DNA from: Excoecaria cochinchinensis
Taxonomy: Eukaryota > Streptophyta > Magnoliopsida > Malpighiales > Euphorbiaceae
DNA length: 64,000 nucleotides
Direction: 5' to 3'
Assembly: GCA_947683425.1 (NCBI GenBank)
Contig: CANTUQ010000009.1
Span: 10,183,001 to 10,247,000, forward strand
The notes under the pieces were generated by a model. It was not told the origin of the DNA, did not search any database, and worked only from the letters and a program-made list of their open reading frames with translations. The position numbers and the translations under genes are program-made. Position 1 is the first letter of the stretch. Each line of letters opens with the position of its first letter. This document shows positions 8,930 through 19,110 of the stretch, in pieces.

Positions 8930-11896
8930 TCAAGGATCCATAAGAGTGACGATCGTGGAAGCACTATCAAAGGTAGATCCAAAATACTGCTTCACACGAT
9001 GTCCATTTACCTTGAATTCATCCTCAAAACGCGGGTGCTTCAATGTCACCACGCCAAACTTATCAACTGCCACTACTTCATATGGTCCTTTCCATCTCGA
9101 TTTCAACTTACCAGGAAACAATCGCAGCCTACTGTCATAAAGAAGCACTCGCATTCCAGGTGTAATTTCCTTTCTGACCAGTTTTCGATCATGCCACTTC
9201 TTAGTTTTATCTTTGTATCTCATGGCATGATCATAGGCCCAAAATCGATGCTCGTCTAGTTCATTTAGCTGCAAAGACCTGCACTTACCAACATTCTCAA
9301 GGTCAAAATTCAGAAATTTGGTAGCCCAATAAGCTTTATGCTCTATTTCCACTGGGAGGTGACAGGACTTCCCAAAAACCAACCTAAAAGGGGACATCCC
9401 TATCGGTGTCTTGAATGCTGTCCTATAGGCCCATAGAGCATCATCTAACTTAAGGTACCAATCTTTTCTAGATGAATTGACCGTTTTTTCTAAGATGGCC
9501 TTTAACTCCCTGTTAGACACTTCAACTTGACCATTAGCCTGAGCATGGTAAGGGGTTGTGACCTTATGCCTAACGCCAAATTTCTTTAATAAAGCCTTAA
9601 ATTGGTGGTTCACAAAATGTTTACCACCATCGCTTATAATGGCTCTAGGGGCTCCATATCGAGTGAATATATTTCTCCTCAAAAATTCTAAAACAATCTT
9701 AGCATCAGCAGTTCTAGTGGCTATAGCTTCGACCCATTTACTCACATAATCCACTGCCACCAGAATATATTCAAACCCGTACGAAACCGGAAAAGGTCCC
9801 ATAAAATCTATTCCCCATACATCAAATAGTTCTACCTCAAGCATGTTTGTCAGAGGCATCTCATCTCGCTTAGATATATTTCCTACCCTCTGGCATCTAT
9901 CACAAGTCTTTACATGAAATTGAACATCTCTAAACATTGTAGGCCAATAAAAACCAGAAGATAAAATTTTCATTACCGTTCTATTGGGCCCATGATGTCC
10001 ACCAGCTTCTCCACTGTGACAAGCGGTGATGATTGCACCCGTCTCCTCATCTGAGATGCACCTTCTTAAAACTTGATCAGCACATAATCGGAAAAGGTAG
10101 GGGTCATCCCAAATGTATTGTCTTGCATCTGCTCGCAGTTTCTTCTTTTGCTGCCAAGTATAATCTTTAGGCATAAAACCTCCTGCAAGAAAATTTGCTA
10201 TGTTAGCAAACCAAGGAACAGAAGTGTCACAAGCAAATACAGCACAAATGTGTTCATCAGGAAATAAATCTAAAATTTCCCCCTTTTCAATATGGTCATT
10301 TTCCATCCTTGACAAATGGTCAGCCACGAAGTTTTCAGCACCCTTCTTATCCTTAATTTCTAAATCGAACTCTTGCAATAGCAGCACCCAACGAATCAGC
10401 CTCGGTTTGGATTCTTTCTTGGCAAATAAATGCCTTAAAGCTGCATGGTCCGACCACACCACAACTTTTGCACCCAGCAAATATGGCCTGAACTTCTCGA
10501 ATGCATACACAATTGCTAGAAGTTCTTTCTCTATGGTGGTGTAATTAACCTGTGCTCCTGTCAAAGTGTGACTAGCATAATAAATTGCACAGAATATCTT
10601 ATCCCGTCGCTGTCCCAGTACCGCTCCCACTGCATAGTCACTAGCATCACACATTAGTTCAACCGGCATAGTCCAATCCGGAGATATAATCACCGGAGCT
10701 GAAATAAGTCGTTGCTTTAATGTTTCAAAAGCTAGCAAGCATTTATTATCAAAATTAAAAACAACATCTTTCATGAGTAAATTAGATAGAGGTTTAGCAA
10801 TTTTTGAAAAATCTTTAATAAAACGCCGGTAAAACCCCGCATGTCCTAAAAAACTCCTTATGCCCTTAACACTCGTCGGAGGCGGTAACTTCTCTATGAC
10901 TTCAACTTTTGCCTTATCCACTTCTATCCCTCTTTCTGAAATTTTATGCCCTAACACAATGCCCTCTCTCACCATAAAATGGCATTTTTCCAAATTTAAA
11001 ACTAGGTTAGTCTTTTCACACCTCCCTAGCACTAAATCAAGATTCTTTAGACAGCTCATAAAATCAGCTCCATATATAGTGAAATCATCCATGAATATCT
11101 CCATAAATTTCTCTATAAAATCATGAAAAATAGCCATCATACACCACTGAAACGTAGCCGGTGCATTACATAACCCAAAGGGAATTCGTCTATAAGCAAA
11201 TGTGCCATATGGGCAGGTAAAGGTCGTTTTCTCTTGATCCTCAGGGGCTATAGGAATCTGCAAATATCCGGAATACCCATCTAAAAAACAGTAGAACCTA
11301 TTACCTGCTAACCTCTCTAGCATTTGATCAATAAATGGCAAAGGAAAATGGTATTTCCTAGTGGCAATATTCAACCTTCTATAATAAATACAAACTCTCC
11401 AACCCGTAACTGTACGAGTTGGAATCAATTCATTCAGTTCATTCTTTGCCACTGTCATCCCCCCTTTTTTAGGCACACACTGCACTGGGCTAACCCATCT
11501 ATTATCAGAAATAGGGTAGGTTATACTTGCATCGAGGAGTTTGAGTACCTCCTTCTTTACCACCTCTTGCATGGCCGGGTTGAGTCTTCTTTGAGCCTGA
11601 GCTACCGGCTTGCATTCCTCCTCCATTGGGATCATGTGTGTGCAGTAGCTTGGGTCAATCCCCTTCAAGTCTGAGGTTTCCCATCCGATTGCTCCCTTGT
11701 GCTTCTTCAGCACCTCTAGCAGCAGCTGTTTTTCGTCACCTGACAACAAAGAAGATATAATTACTGGTTTCTGATCTTTCTCTAAAAACACATATTTTAA
11801 ATGAGAGGGGAGAGGTTTAAGTTCAAAATATAAATCCCCTTTTTTAGGGTTAGACTCTTCATTCTGTGACTCATCCTTTCCATCTTCTATCTCCAC
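8930..11896 (-). pseudogene. pol: Element B pol: RT, RNase H and integrase
   Basis: 988 codons open to the stop at 8930. RT spans about residues 95-380, with FLDGYSGY (catalytic Asp206) and FMDD at 268-271. RNase H has CDAS (Asp417) and WSDH. The integrase has a zinc site (His627, His635, Cys665, Cys668) and a core with Asp697, Asp756 and Glu792 in D-D-35-E spacing. All major catalytic residues are present. One oddity is CIYYRRLN, where Tyr171 replaces the Asp usual in CIDYR. The frame opens without an ATG (first codon GTG) and belongs to a longer gag-pol reading, shifted out of frame near 11895-11905 around an A-run. It is therefore called a pseudogene although the enzymatic part is open. 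Confidence 0.88.
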
Positions 11897-12224
11897 ATTT
11901 TTCTATTTCTTCTCCCCTCATCTCTTCTTCCACTTCTTCTCCTTCCACTGAATGTAACAAACTCAAATTTTCTGAATCAGCTCCAACCACATTTTCCTGC
12001 ACTTCTTCCACACATTCGTCTATTACATCAACAAAATAAACAGACTCCTCCATATCCCCAGATGGATACTTTTGAGCCTTGTTCATATCCACTACCAACT
12101 CCTCATTATTGAACCGTAGGGTGACCGTTTGACCATGAACATCTATCAATGCCTTCGCTGTGTTTAAAAATGGCCTCCCCACTATCAGTGGCACCTTCCT
12201 ATCCTCTTCCATTTCCATCACCAA
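11871..12224 (-). pseudogene. Element B protease C-terminal part and linker
   Basis: 117-codon piece between gag and pol. It begins EMEEDRKVPLIVGRPFL, the C-terminal end of an Athila-type aspartic protease, followed by an acidic linker. A frameshift near 12220 separates it from the protease active site at the end of the gag frame; the codon phase fits loss of one base. A second frameshift near 11900 separates it from pol. Confidence 0.75.
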
Positions 12225-14434
12225 AAGTCCACTGGGAAGATGAATTTCCCGACCTTCACTAATAGATCTTCTATCACTCCTTTGGGCCGCCTCACTGATC
12301 TATTTGCCAGTTGGAGTCTCATTCCCATCTCCCTTAGGTCCCCAAGATTAAGCTTCCTGCATATAGAATAAGGCATCAAATTTATGCTGGCACCCAAATC
12401 ACATAAAGCATTACCATAAAAATCTTCACTAATAGCACAGGGTAAAGTAAAGTTACTTGGATCTTCCAATTTCTCGGGGATCTTATTCATAATTATAGCA
12501 CTGCAATTTTCTGTAAGCTGTACAGTTCCATGCCCTTCTAATTTCTTTTTATTAGAACATAATTCTTTCATAAATTTAGCATAGTTGGGCATATGAGCTA
12601 AAGCTTCAGTAAATGGTAAATTGATGTGCAGTTTCTTAAACATCTCTAGAATCCTAGCCTTTTGCTCATTTTTCTTTTCCTGTTTAGCAACTGTAGGAAA
12701 TGGCAGTCTATTTATATCAAGATCCTCTACCCTCGGATTCACTAAAATTTTACCCTTATCACTTTTAGGAGCATCTTCATTAACTTCTACTTTAGAGTTA
12801 GAATTACTTACCGTCCGTGTCGGCTTCTCCTTTTCTAATGATGAAGAATTTTTACCTTGGCTTTCTCTTGGTACCATTTCCTTACCACTTCTCAGTGTGA
12901 TGGCTTTAGCTTCCTCTTTTGGATTCCGGTCCACATTCGAAGGAAATGTTCTCGGTTGTCTTTGAGACATGGAATTTGCCAGCTGTCCCACTTGAGTCTC
13001 TAAATTCCTCATGGAAGCATCTTGGTTCCGGTTCCACTGCTCTTGAGATTTCCACCTTGACTCTTGATTAGCCATGAACTGCTGCTGGCTAATTACAAAC
13101 TGTTGTTGACTGTTTATGAAAGTAGCCAACATGTCTTCCAGATTTGTCTTCTTTTCTTGAACAGGTGGCCTCGGTTGGTATCCCGGTGGGTGGTATTGTT
13201 GCCCTTGGTTGGGATGGGGTGGGTATGGTTGTTGATACGGCTGCCCTTGGTTCGGATGAGTATTTTGGTTGAAGGGAGGTCTAACTTGTGGTTGAAAGGA
13301 TGAAGCATTTGGATTTCCATCCTTCCAAGAGAAGTTTGGATGATTTCTCCATCCCAGGTTATATGTGTTGCTGTAAGGGTCATTCCTTCTGTAATCCCCT
13401 ATGGCATTTATATCTCCCATTGCCCCACTCTCTTGGCCAGCTTGCCCACTTTCATACCATCCACTCTCTTGAGCCACAGAGGCTACATTCTGCACTTTCA
13501 GACTACTCATCTCCTTCCTCATGGACTCAATCTGTGCCTTTAGCATCGACACCTCATCCACAGCGTGTATCCCTTGTCTTTTCGGTACTGACCTAAGATT
13601 AGACCATTGAGCATCATTCGCCGCCATTTCATCTAATAGATGAAAAGCCTCCTCTGGTAGTCTATTCATGAATGACCCTCCTGATGAAGCATCCAATAAA
13701 GATCTTGTCTGTGGTGTAACCCTAGAATAAAATGTTGTCATCAGGTGGTATATGGCTATCTCATGGTGAGGACAGCTTCTCAACAGCCTTCTAAACCCTT
13801 CCCACGCTTCATAAAATGGCTCCTCACTCATTTGACTAAAACCCAAGATACTGTTACGGATGTTCGCAGTCTTTGTCGGAGGGAAAAATCTCATAAAAAA
13901 TCTCTCCTGTAACAGGTCCCATGATCTAATCGACTGTCTAGGTAGCATTTGCAACCATTCACGTGCTTTTCCAATCAATGTGAAAGGGAATAACTTTAAT
14001 CTTACCGAGTCGAATGATACTCCAGGAATCTGAACCGTATCACTGACCTCTAAGAATATGTCTAAGTGCTGTGCGGGGTCTTCCACTTCTAAACCCGTAA
14101 ACTGATTCCTGTGTACCATATTGATGGTGGCTGGTTTAAGCTCAAACTGCACTCCCCTTGGCAGCACAATCGTCCGATTATCCTCATTCCATCTTGGTAC
14201 TGCATAATCCCTTATTGTCTTCTGCCTCGGGACCTCTTCTCTATAATTCCCTTGATTTCCATCTTGTGCCCTCGGCACTTGTTCGTTCTCGGGAGGAACT
14301 TCACCAATAGGAAGAGGATTGTCTTCCATGTTATAATTTCTGTTGGCTCTCCTTCGTTGATGCAAAGTCCTCTCGATTTTAGGATTGTAGGGTGCGATTT
14401 GTTCCTGTCTCAATCTGCTCATGCACCACAACAA
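12218..14434 (-). CDS. gag: Element B gag and protease N-terminal part
   Basis: 738 codons. The N-terminal part is hydrophilic. The retrotransposon gag core is at about residues 85-240 (FPFTLIGKAREWLQMLP, YEAWEGFRRLLRSCPHHE). It is followed by SNTYNLGWRNHPNFSW, a Q/P-rich stretch, the Athila-type motif AITLRSGKEM, and the protease active-site region GNALCDLGASINLMP (about residues 674-688). The frame ends at PVDFW just after a one-base shift. No CCHC zinc knuckle is visible: the segment before the SNTYN motif, where I would expect it, has no cysteine. The ORF starts 120 bp inside the right LTR's inner edge. Confidence 0.88.
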   Translation of the reverse strand: MLWCMSRLRQEQIAPYNPKIERTLHQRRRANRNYNMEDNPLPIGEVPPENEQVPRAQDGNQGNYREEVPRQKTIRDYAVPRWNEDNRTIVLPRGVQFELKPATINMVHRNQFTGLEVEDPAQHLDIFLEVSDTVQIPGVSFDSVRLKLFPFTLIGKAREWLQMLPRQSIRSWDLLQERFFMRFFPPTKTANIRNSILGFSQMSEEPFYEAWEGFRRLLRSCPHHEIAIYHLMTTFYSRVTPQTRSLLDASSGGSFMNRLPEEAFHLLDEMAANDAQWSNLRSVPKRQGIHAVDEVSMLKAQIESMRKEMSSLKVQNVASVAQESGWYESGQAGQESGAMGDINAIGDYRRNDPYSNTYNLGWRNHPNFSWKDGNPNASSFQPQVRPPFNQNTHPNQGQPYQQPYPPHPNQGQQYHPPGYQPRPPVQEKKTNLEDMLATFINSQQQFVISQQQFMANQESRWKSQEQWNRNQDASMRNLETQVGQLANSMSQRQPRTFPSNVDRNPKEEAKAITLRSGKEMVPRESQGKNSSSLEKEKPTRTVSNSNSKVEVNEDAPKSDKGKILVNPRVEDLDINRLPFPTVAKQEKKNEQKARILEMFKKLHINLPFTEALAHMPNYAKFMKELCSNKKKLEGHGTVQLTENCSAIIMNKIPEKLEDPSNFTLPCAISEDFYGNALCDLGASINLMPYSICRKLNLGDLREMGMRLQLANRSVRRPKGVIEDLLVKVGKFIFPVDFW

Positions 14435-14531
14435 TTACCTGAAAAGAATAAAGAATAAATAAAAATAAAATAAAATAAAAGAAAAAGTAAAACACATACA
14501 AATAATAATCAAAACTTAAAACAACGCCAGT

Positions 14532-14548
14532 CCCCGGCAACGGCGCCA
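14532..14548 (-). other. Primer binding site, tRNA-Asp type (element B)
   Basis: Minus strand TGGCGCCGTTGCCGGGG, complementary to the 3' end of plant tRNA-Asp(GTC) (CCCCGGCAACGGCGCCA). It lies 6 bp from the inner end of the right LTR. This primer choice is typical of Athila elements. Confidence 0.88.
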
Positions 14549-15740
14549 AAAACTTGACGCGACCTCAGCAAGTGTACTGAATCGACAAGTAATATAATGG
14601 AGTATTTTTAAGACTCCGAGTTATCGTACCCAAGAGACCGTGTGCACAAGTTATGACACTTAAATGTATGCTAAAGAATTCCCAGTTGTTGAATTGATTT
14701 AATTAACTACTGATTAAAAATAAAGAATTTAAATAACCAAAATGAACAAACGAAAGTAATCAAAATTAAATTGACAGTAACAATTGCAAGAAACCAAATG
14801 ACGGAAAAATTAACAATATAAGAATTCAAAAATAGACAAACGTTGCTCATGTTCACTCATCCACCCCATACCCAGATATGAATCAAAACACATAAAGAAA
14901 ACATATATGAACGAAATCGGGATAACCCTCTTAACCCAAGCATCCTATTTCGGAGTGAGCTACTATAATTACATGACGTCCCATTCCGGAGCAAGTCATA
15001 CAACTAGCCTAATCACAGGTCTAAAATCCTAGGGTCGGTTTGCTTTCCCATTCCGGAGCCAAACAACCCAAAACCTACTTATTTCACTCCTCACTCCAAT
15101 CTTAAACCATGAAAACATGCACATATGGATTCCCTTCCGGAGCAGTCCGAATGTTACAGCAAACATGATAGAAAATTTGAAGATAAATTATCATGACATT
15201 TAATCATACAATTCAATAACCAATTAAGATACATGAATTAATTCATCCATCAAAACAGGAAATTAACTTGAAAATATACATCTCATGATTTGACAATAAT
15301 AACAAGAGAAATAAACCTTCATTCATATATCGAATATCAAAATATGTTCAGAATTCACATAAGGATAGGGGTTTAGAGATCCCCCAAACAACTAAAAGAC
15401 TACTCACAATCCATTACAAAATCAAAAGAATAAAGGAAAGAATAAACCAAGAAATTCATTGAGGTAGAAATCCTGGTTGAATCCCACGTTCTTCAGTCTT
15501 CTTCTTCAGATCTTTAATGGAGAATAAAACCAAAATTCTGGAAAACTGGAAAACTAACTATCTCTGGAAATTAAAACTATCTATCTAATGAAAATTGCTC
15601 TTCATCTCTAATTGAAAACTCAAAACAATAATGAAAACTAAAGTTTATAACCGAAGAATAACTTAGAAAATCTCAGCTGCCAAAACTAATAGCAAAAACT
15701 AACTAAAAAAATCGGAACCCTAGCCAAACAGAAAAGTGCG

Positions 15741-15748
15741 TTTTTATA
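15741..15748 (-). promoter_or_regulatory. TATA box of element B 5' LTR
   Basis: Minus strand TATAAAAA in the context GGAACTATAAAAACGC, about 525 bp from the LTR start and 12 bp from the closest palindrome. It is the likely core promoter of the genomic transcript. Confidence 0.65.
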
Positions 15749-15759
15749 GTTCCAGATGG

Positions 15760-16083
15760 GTCACGGTGATAATGAAATTCATTATCACCATGAGGTGTCA
15801 AGATCTTCAATTTCCTTTCACGCACAGGAGAGGGGCCACGGTGACAATGAATTTCATTGTCACCATGAGGTCTTCAAAGTTTCGCTTATGTCTAGGAAAA
15901 ATTTATGTCACGGTGACAATGAACTTTGTTGTCACCGTGAGGTCTTCATCCCTTGCATTCTGCCCAATAGAGAATTTTGTCACGGTCACAACCAATTTCA
16001 TTGTGACCGTGACCCATTGATTTCAGCTACTGTTTGCAATTCTTCTTATGTCACGGTTACAACCAATTCATTGTGACCGTGAC
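15760..16083 (-). repeat. Five palindromes in element B right LTR
   Basis: Same order and spacing as in the left LTR. The first unit has paired changes relative to the left copy: arm GTGATAATG faces CATTATCAC, where the left LTR has GTGACAATG facing CATTGTCAC. The unit is thus still self-complementary over this arm. Confidence 0.88.
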
Positions 16084-16278
16084 CCCTTGAGCAAAAGTCT
16101 ACAAAGGCACAAAACTTTAATCAAAAAGTTATCTAAAATGCATCAAAATTCCAATTTGGCTAAGATTAACAAAATTAACATAAAAGAAACATAACATGAC
16201 ATTAAACACAACTAAATACCCAAAAATCATATAAAAAATACTATCAAAACTAAATACTATATTGAAGTTATCATATGG

Positions 16279-16296
16279 CTTTAATATGCAAGCACG

Positions 16297-16390
<94 letters not shown>

Positions 16391-16928
16391 TTATGTTATG
16401 GATATTTGCATTTGCCATTATGAATGTGTTATGCCTTGACGACCATTGTGAGTGGCCATCCATATCATTTGTGTGTTTCCCCACTAAGTGTTTGTCACTT
16501 AGCACGGTGTTCTTACCTGTGCAGGTGCGGAGGATATTTTTGCTTTGGGAGAGTCGCCGCCAGTCAAGCCAACATAGGAGGGTTAGTGTTAAGGCTTTAG
16601 TCTTTTGTATTAGGATGATTCTTTTTGTAATATAACTCTCTTATATCTTTTTATAGCTTCCGCATATGTATTAATCTTTTTGGGATATGTAATCTTTTGT
16701 GTATTCAGCAAGTTGATCAGAATAGTAATGTAATGGATATCATTATATTAATGCATGATCAGCTGTTCCCTTTATTGTTTGCAAAGTTTTTAATTACCCT
16801 GTGTTTATGTATGTATACTTTAGATTAATGTATGATTTGTAGTGTACTTGTGTGGTGGCACCTTGACTCATACGGCATCTCACTCCTCATCGGATGGGAT
16901 CGCCTATGTATGGGTAGGGGGTGTTACA
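16279..16928 (+). repeat. Element A 5' LTR, part 2
   Basis: Continues the LTR after element B and matches 30270-30845, ending GGTGTTACA. It includes CCCCACTAAG...CTTAGCACGG and GTGCAGGTGCGG, motifs shared with the other chromovirus LTRs. The main difference from the 3' LTR is a long TA tract. Confidence 0.85.
16299..16386. repeat. (TA)n microsatellite
   Basis: About 88 bp of pure TA beside the element B insertion. The same position in the 3' LTR (about 30287-30303) has only ~16 bp. A 74-residue ORF made of Tyr-Ile repeats across it is not a gene. Confidence 0.95.
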
Positions 16929-16933
16929 GTTTT

Positions 16934-16945
16934 TGGTATCAGAGC
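16934..16945 (+). other. Primer binding site, tRNA-iMet type (element A)
   Basis: TGGTATCAGAGC, complementary to the 3' end of plant initiator tRNA-Met, 5 bp after the 5' LTR end (16928). Confidence 0.85.
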
Positions 16946-17049
16946 CTAGGTTTAGGCATTTCTGGGTGTTGTTGATGTGTTGATGTGCATAGATGTGTAT
17001 ATGTCTAGACCTGTGTTGGCTGATGCGGTTGTCCTCTTGTTTGTTTTAG

Positions 17050-17305
17050 ATGGGTTCTAACTCTGTTCGTGGATCACTTGAGGAGTCCGCCGAGAGTGTG
17101 AACCCTCAAGCTGTGGATCCTTCGGTTTCTATGTCAGCTCATCATGCTCGGGTCTAGCCCGAGGCCGTTGCCATGCCTTTTGAAGCTATGTTTAGGCTAT
17201 CACAGGACATGGCTAGGGTCTTGGAGAGAGTGACCGCTCCTAGAGCCCCTATAGAGAACTTGAGAAGGGCTGGTGTTAAAGACTTCTATGGCACAGGTTT
17301 AGATG
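17050..17305 (+). pseudogene. gag: Element A gag, N-terminal fragment
   Basis: Starts at an ATG preceded by TTTGTTTTAG, a good 3' splice acceptor. The ~85-codon fragment is clearly related to element D gag: both contain FEAMFRL, then QDMARVLERVTAPRAP and NLRRAGV. It has an in-frame TAG at 17155-17157 where element D has CAG (Gln), a C-to-T change. It is cut after GTGLD by element C at 17306. Confidence 0.85.
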
Positions 17306-19110
17306 TGTCACACCGCATTGCCCCCTAGTAGAACGAGCCATGTGTGTGTGTATGTATTTGTATGTGTTTTGGCATGATCATAAGGGCATTTTGGTAATAT
17401 TGCATGATTTGGTGTTTTTCTAGTGCATGTGTGTGCATGTGTTGCACCATGGTATGAATTAATTAGGACAGATTTGTGTGTGCATGAGTGTACCATAATA
17501 GGATATGCACTAGTGGGTTATTGTGGTGTGTGGGCGTGCATACATTTGTAGGGTGTGTCCTTGAGGGAGCATTGTGTGTGTTGCTCATACATGTGTAGGG
17601 TGCATTATTAGGGTGTTTCATTGTGTGTATGTGATACATTTAGTTAGGGTGTGAGTAAGTAATATCCTCCACTAGATGGTTGACATGTGTAAAGGGGAAA
17701 GAAGGATGGGAAAGAGAAAATGAAAAAGGGAAAAATCAGATTTTTGAAACCCATTTCCCGTTTTCTCTCTTCCTTCTTCTTCTTTCTTCCTCCTTTGCAC
17801 TCTCCTAAGTGTTTTACTTAGATTCAAGCTCAAGTGGTGGAATTAATTACTCCCTTACATCTTCCTTGGTAAGTTCTTGCTTTTTCCTTGTGTTATTCAT
17901 GCATTTTCTTCTTCTTCTTCTTGGGTTGGATCTAAGTTAGGGTTTGTGTTTTTGGTGTTTGGGTGCTTGTTTGTGCTTAATTGAGCCTCCTCGCGAGCCA
18001 AAGGGCAAAGAGAAGGCTGGAACTAGTGGATCCAAGCAATAGGAGCTAAGGATTTTAAGGTTTGGTAATTTCTTGGTTTTCATGTATATATATGTTTATG
18101 TATGAGATTTGATGGTTTCTTAGAATTAGGTTGTTCTATGTTCCTTATTTTGATGTATATGCTATGGGTTTTTGTTTTGGAATGTGGATCTTGCAAGAGC
18201 ATGAGTTAATTGTGATAATGTTGGAGCTGTGCATAAATTGGGGCTTTGGATGATTCTTAGAATTGGAGGTTTAAATTAATAAATTGTGTGAAATTTCTTG
18301 TTGATTAATGTTATATTATGGTTGTTGATGCTAATGGATGACTGGGTTTGAGGTAAGAGGTTCTTGGATGAGTTTTGTGTGTTTGTGGTTGGTTGTGGGA
18401 GGAAGAAAATCTGCAGAATTCTGCAGATTTTAGAAAACCCGATGCTGTCGCGAGCGCGACAGAGATCGGCATTTTGGAGCTTTGCTATCGCGAGCGCGCG
18501 ATAGCCGAAGTGTTTAGCAGCCTTTGTCGCGAGCGCGCCATCCGTCGTGATCGCGACAGAGCGCAATGCTGGCTGAGTGCTATCTCGAGCCCGCGACAGC
18601 AATATTTGTTCTCCGTCGAGATCGCGACATTTGTCGCGAGCGCGATAGAGCCTGGCCCCTCCGTCCTCCTCGCAATCGCAAAATTCATCGTGAACGCACA
18701 TCGAAGAGACTTCGGTCTCTGTTGCGAGTGCGACAGATATCACGAGCGCGACAGCTCCCTGCATGCTAAGTGAGTTTTCTTTTGTTGTGTGCGGTTTATG
18801 AACTCCAGTTTCCTTTAATGTCTATGAGATTTATGCTTGATGTCCTATGAATTATATGAATGCGGATCCATGATACGACTATGTACATGTATGATGATGA
18901 TTTTGGAATGTTATGAAATGGATTGAATGGTTTATGCATGACCTGTTTGAGTCTAGAAAGTGGATAGTTAGGCATGCCTAATAGAGTCTTATAGCTGCAG
19001 CCCTCAGTTTCGTTTGGACCTCGATCAGGTCCCCGCTTGGTTCCTCGCGAACCCCTATGTGCTCGGATCTTGTTTAAGATCCCTTTTGAAAATGTTTTGT
19101 GAAAGTTAAA
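17306..19110 (+). mobile_element. Element C: chromovirus LTR, truncated by nested element D
   Basis: Begins TGTCACACCGC inside A's gag after AGATG (17301-17305). It resembles the A LTR over the first ~100 bp and has the same plan: pyrimidine-rich start region (about 17755-17815), donor TTG|GTAAGTT (intron 17879), palindrome array, then GTTTGGACC...GATCAGGTCCCC near 19010. It is interrupted by element D at 19111. The rest was probably lost in the deletion ending at 28228, so no second target duplication can be checked. Confidence 0.75.
18446..18753 (+). repeat. CpG palindrome array, element C LTR
   Basis: Repeated TGTCGCGAGCGCGACAG and variants (GTCGCGAGCGCGCC, ATCGCGAGCGCGCGAT, CACGAGCGCGACAG). 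The perfect version has arms GTCGCG and CGCGAC around AG. It begins 1140 bp from the LTR start. Short ORFs on both strands across it are by-products of its base composition. Confidence 0.88.

Larger units (their letters stand above)
2658..16273 (-). mobile_element. Element B: Athila-like Ty3/Gypsy retrotransposon, full length, minus strand
   Basis: Two LTRs of equal length (1719 bp) at 2658-4376 and 14555-16273 are flanked by TATGG at 2653-2657 and 16274-16278. Reading the minus strand from the right LTR: tRNA-Asp primer site, gag, protease, pol (RT, RNase H, integrase), a palindrome array, an env-position ORF, a long untranslated region, polypurine tract and LTR. The tRNA-Asp primer, the gag motif ITLRSGKE, protease CDLGAS and the ORF after pol are Athila-lineage traits. 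Gag-pol has two frameshifts, so it is not autonomous as it stands. Confidence 0.92.
14555..16273 (-). repeat. Element B right LTR (5' LTR)
   Basis: 1719 bp, begins TGACGCGACC and ends GAAGTTATCA. In the element's direction: five palindromes within 190-515 bp of the start, a TATA box at 15748-15741, then a leader of about 1.1 kb to the primer site. TATGG follows at 16274-16278. Confidence 0.92.

Noticed and set aside
10200..14458. Plus-strand ORFs of about 80-116 residues opposite element B gag and pol
   Set aside because: Antisense shadows of the minus-strand coding frames.
16940..16960. tRNA-iMet gene
   Set aside because: Only the 12-nt primer-site complement is present; no tRNA body.
18276..18773. 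ORFs of 162 and 132 residues on opposite strands in element C
   Set aside because: They overlap the CpG palindrome array; length comes from its stop-poor composition.
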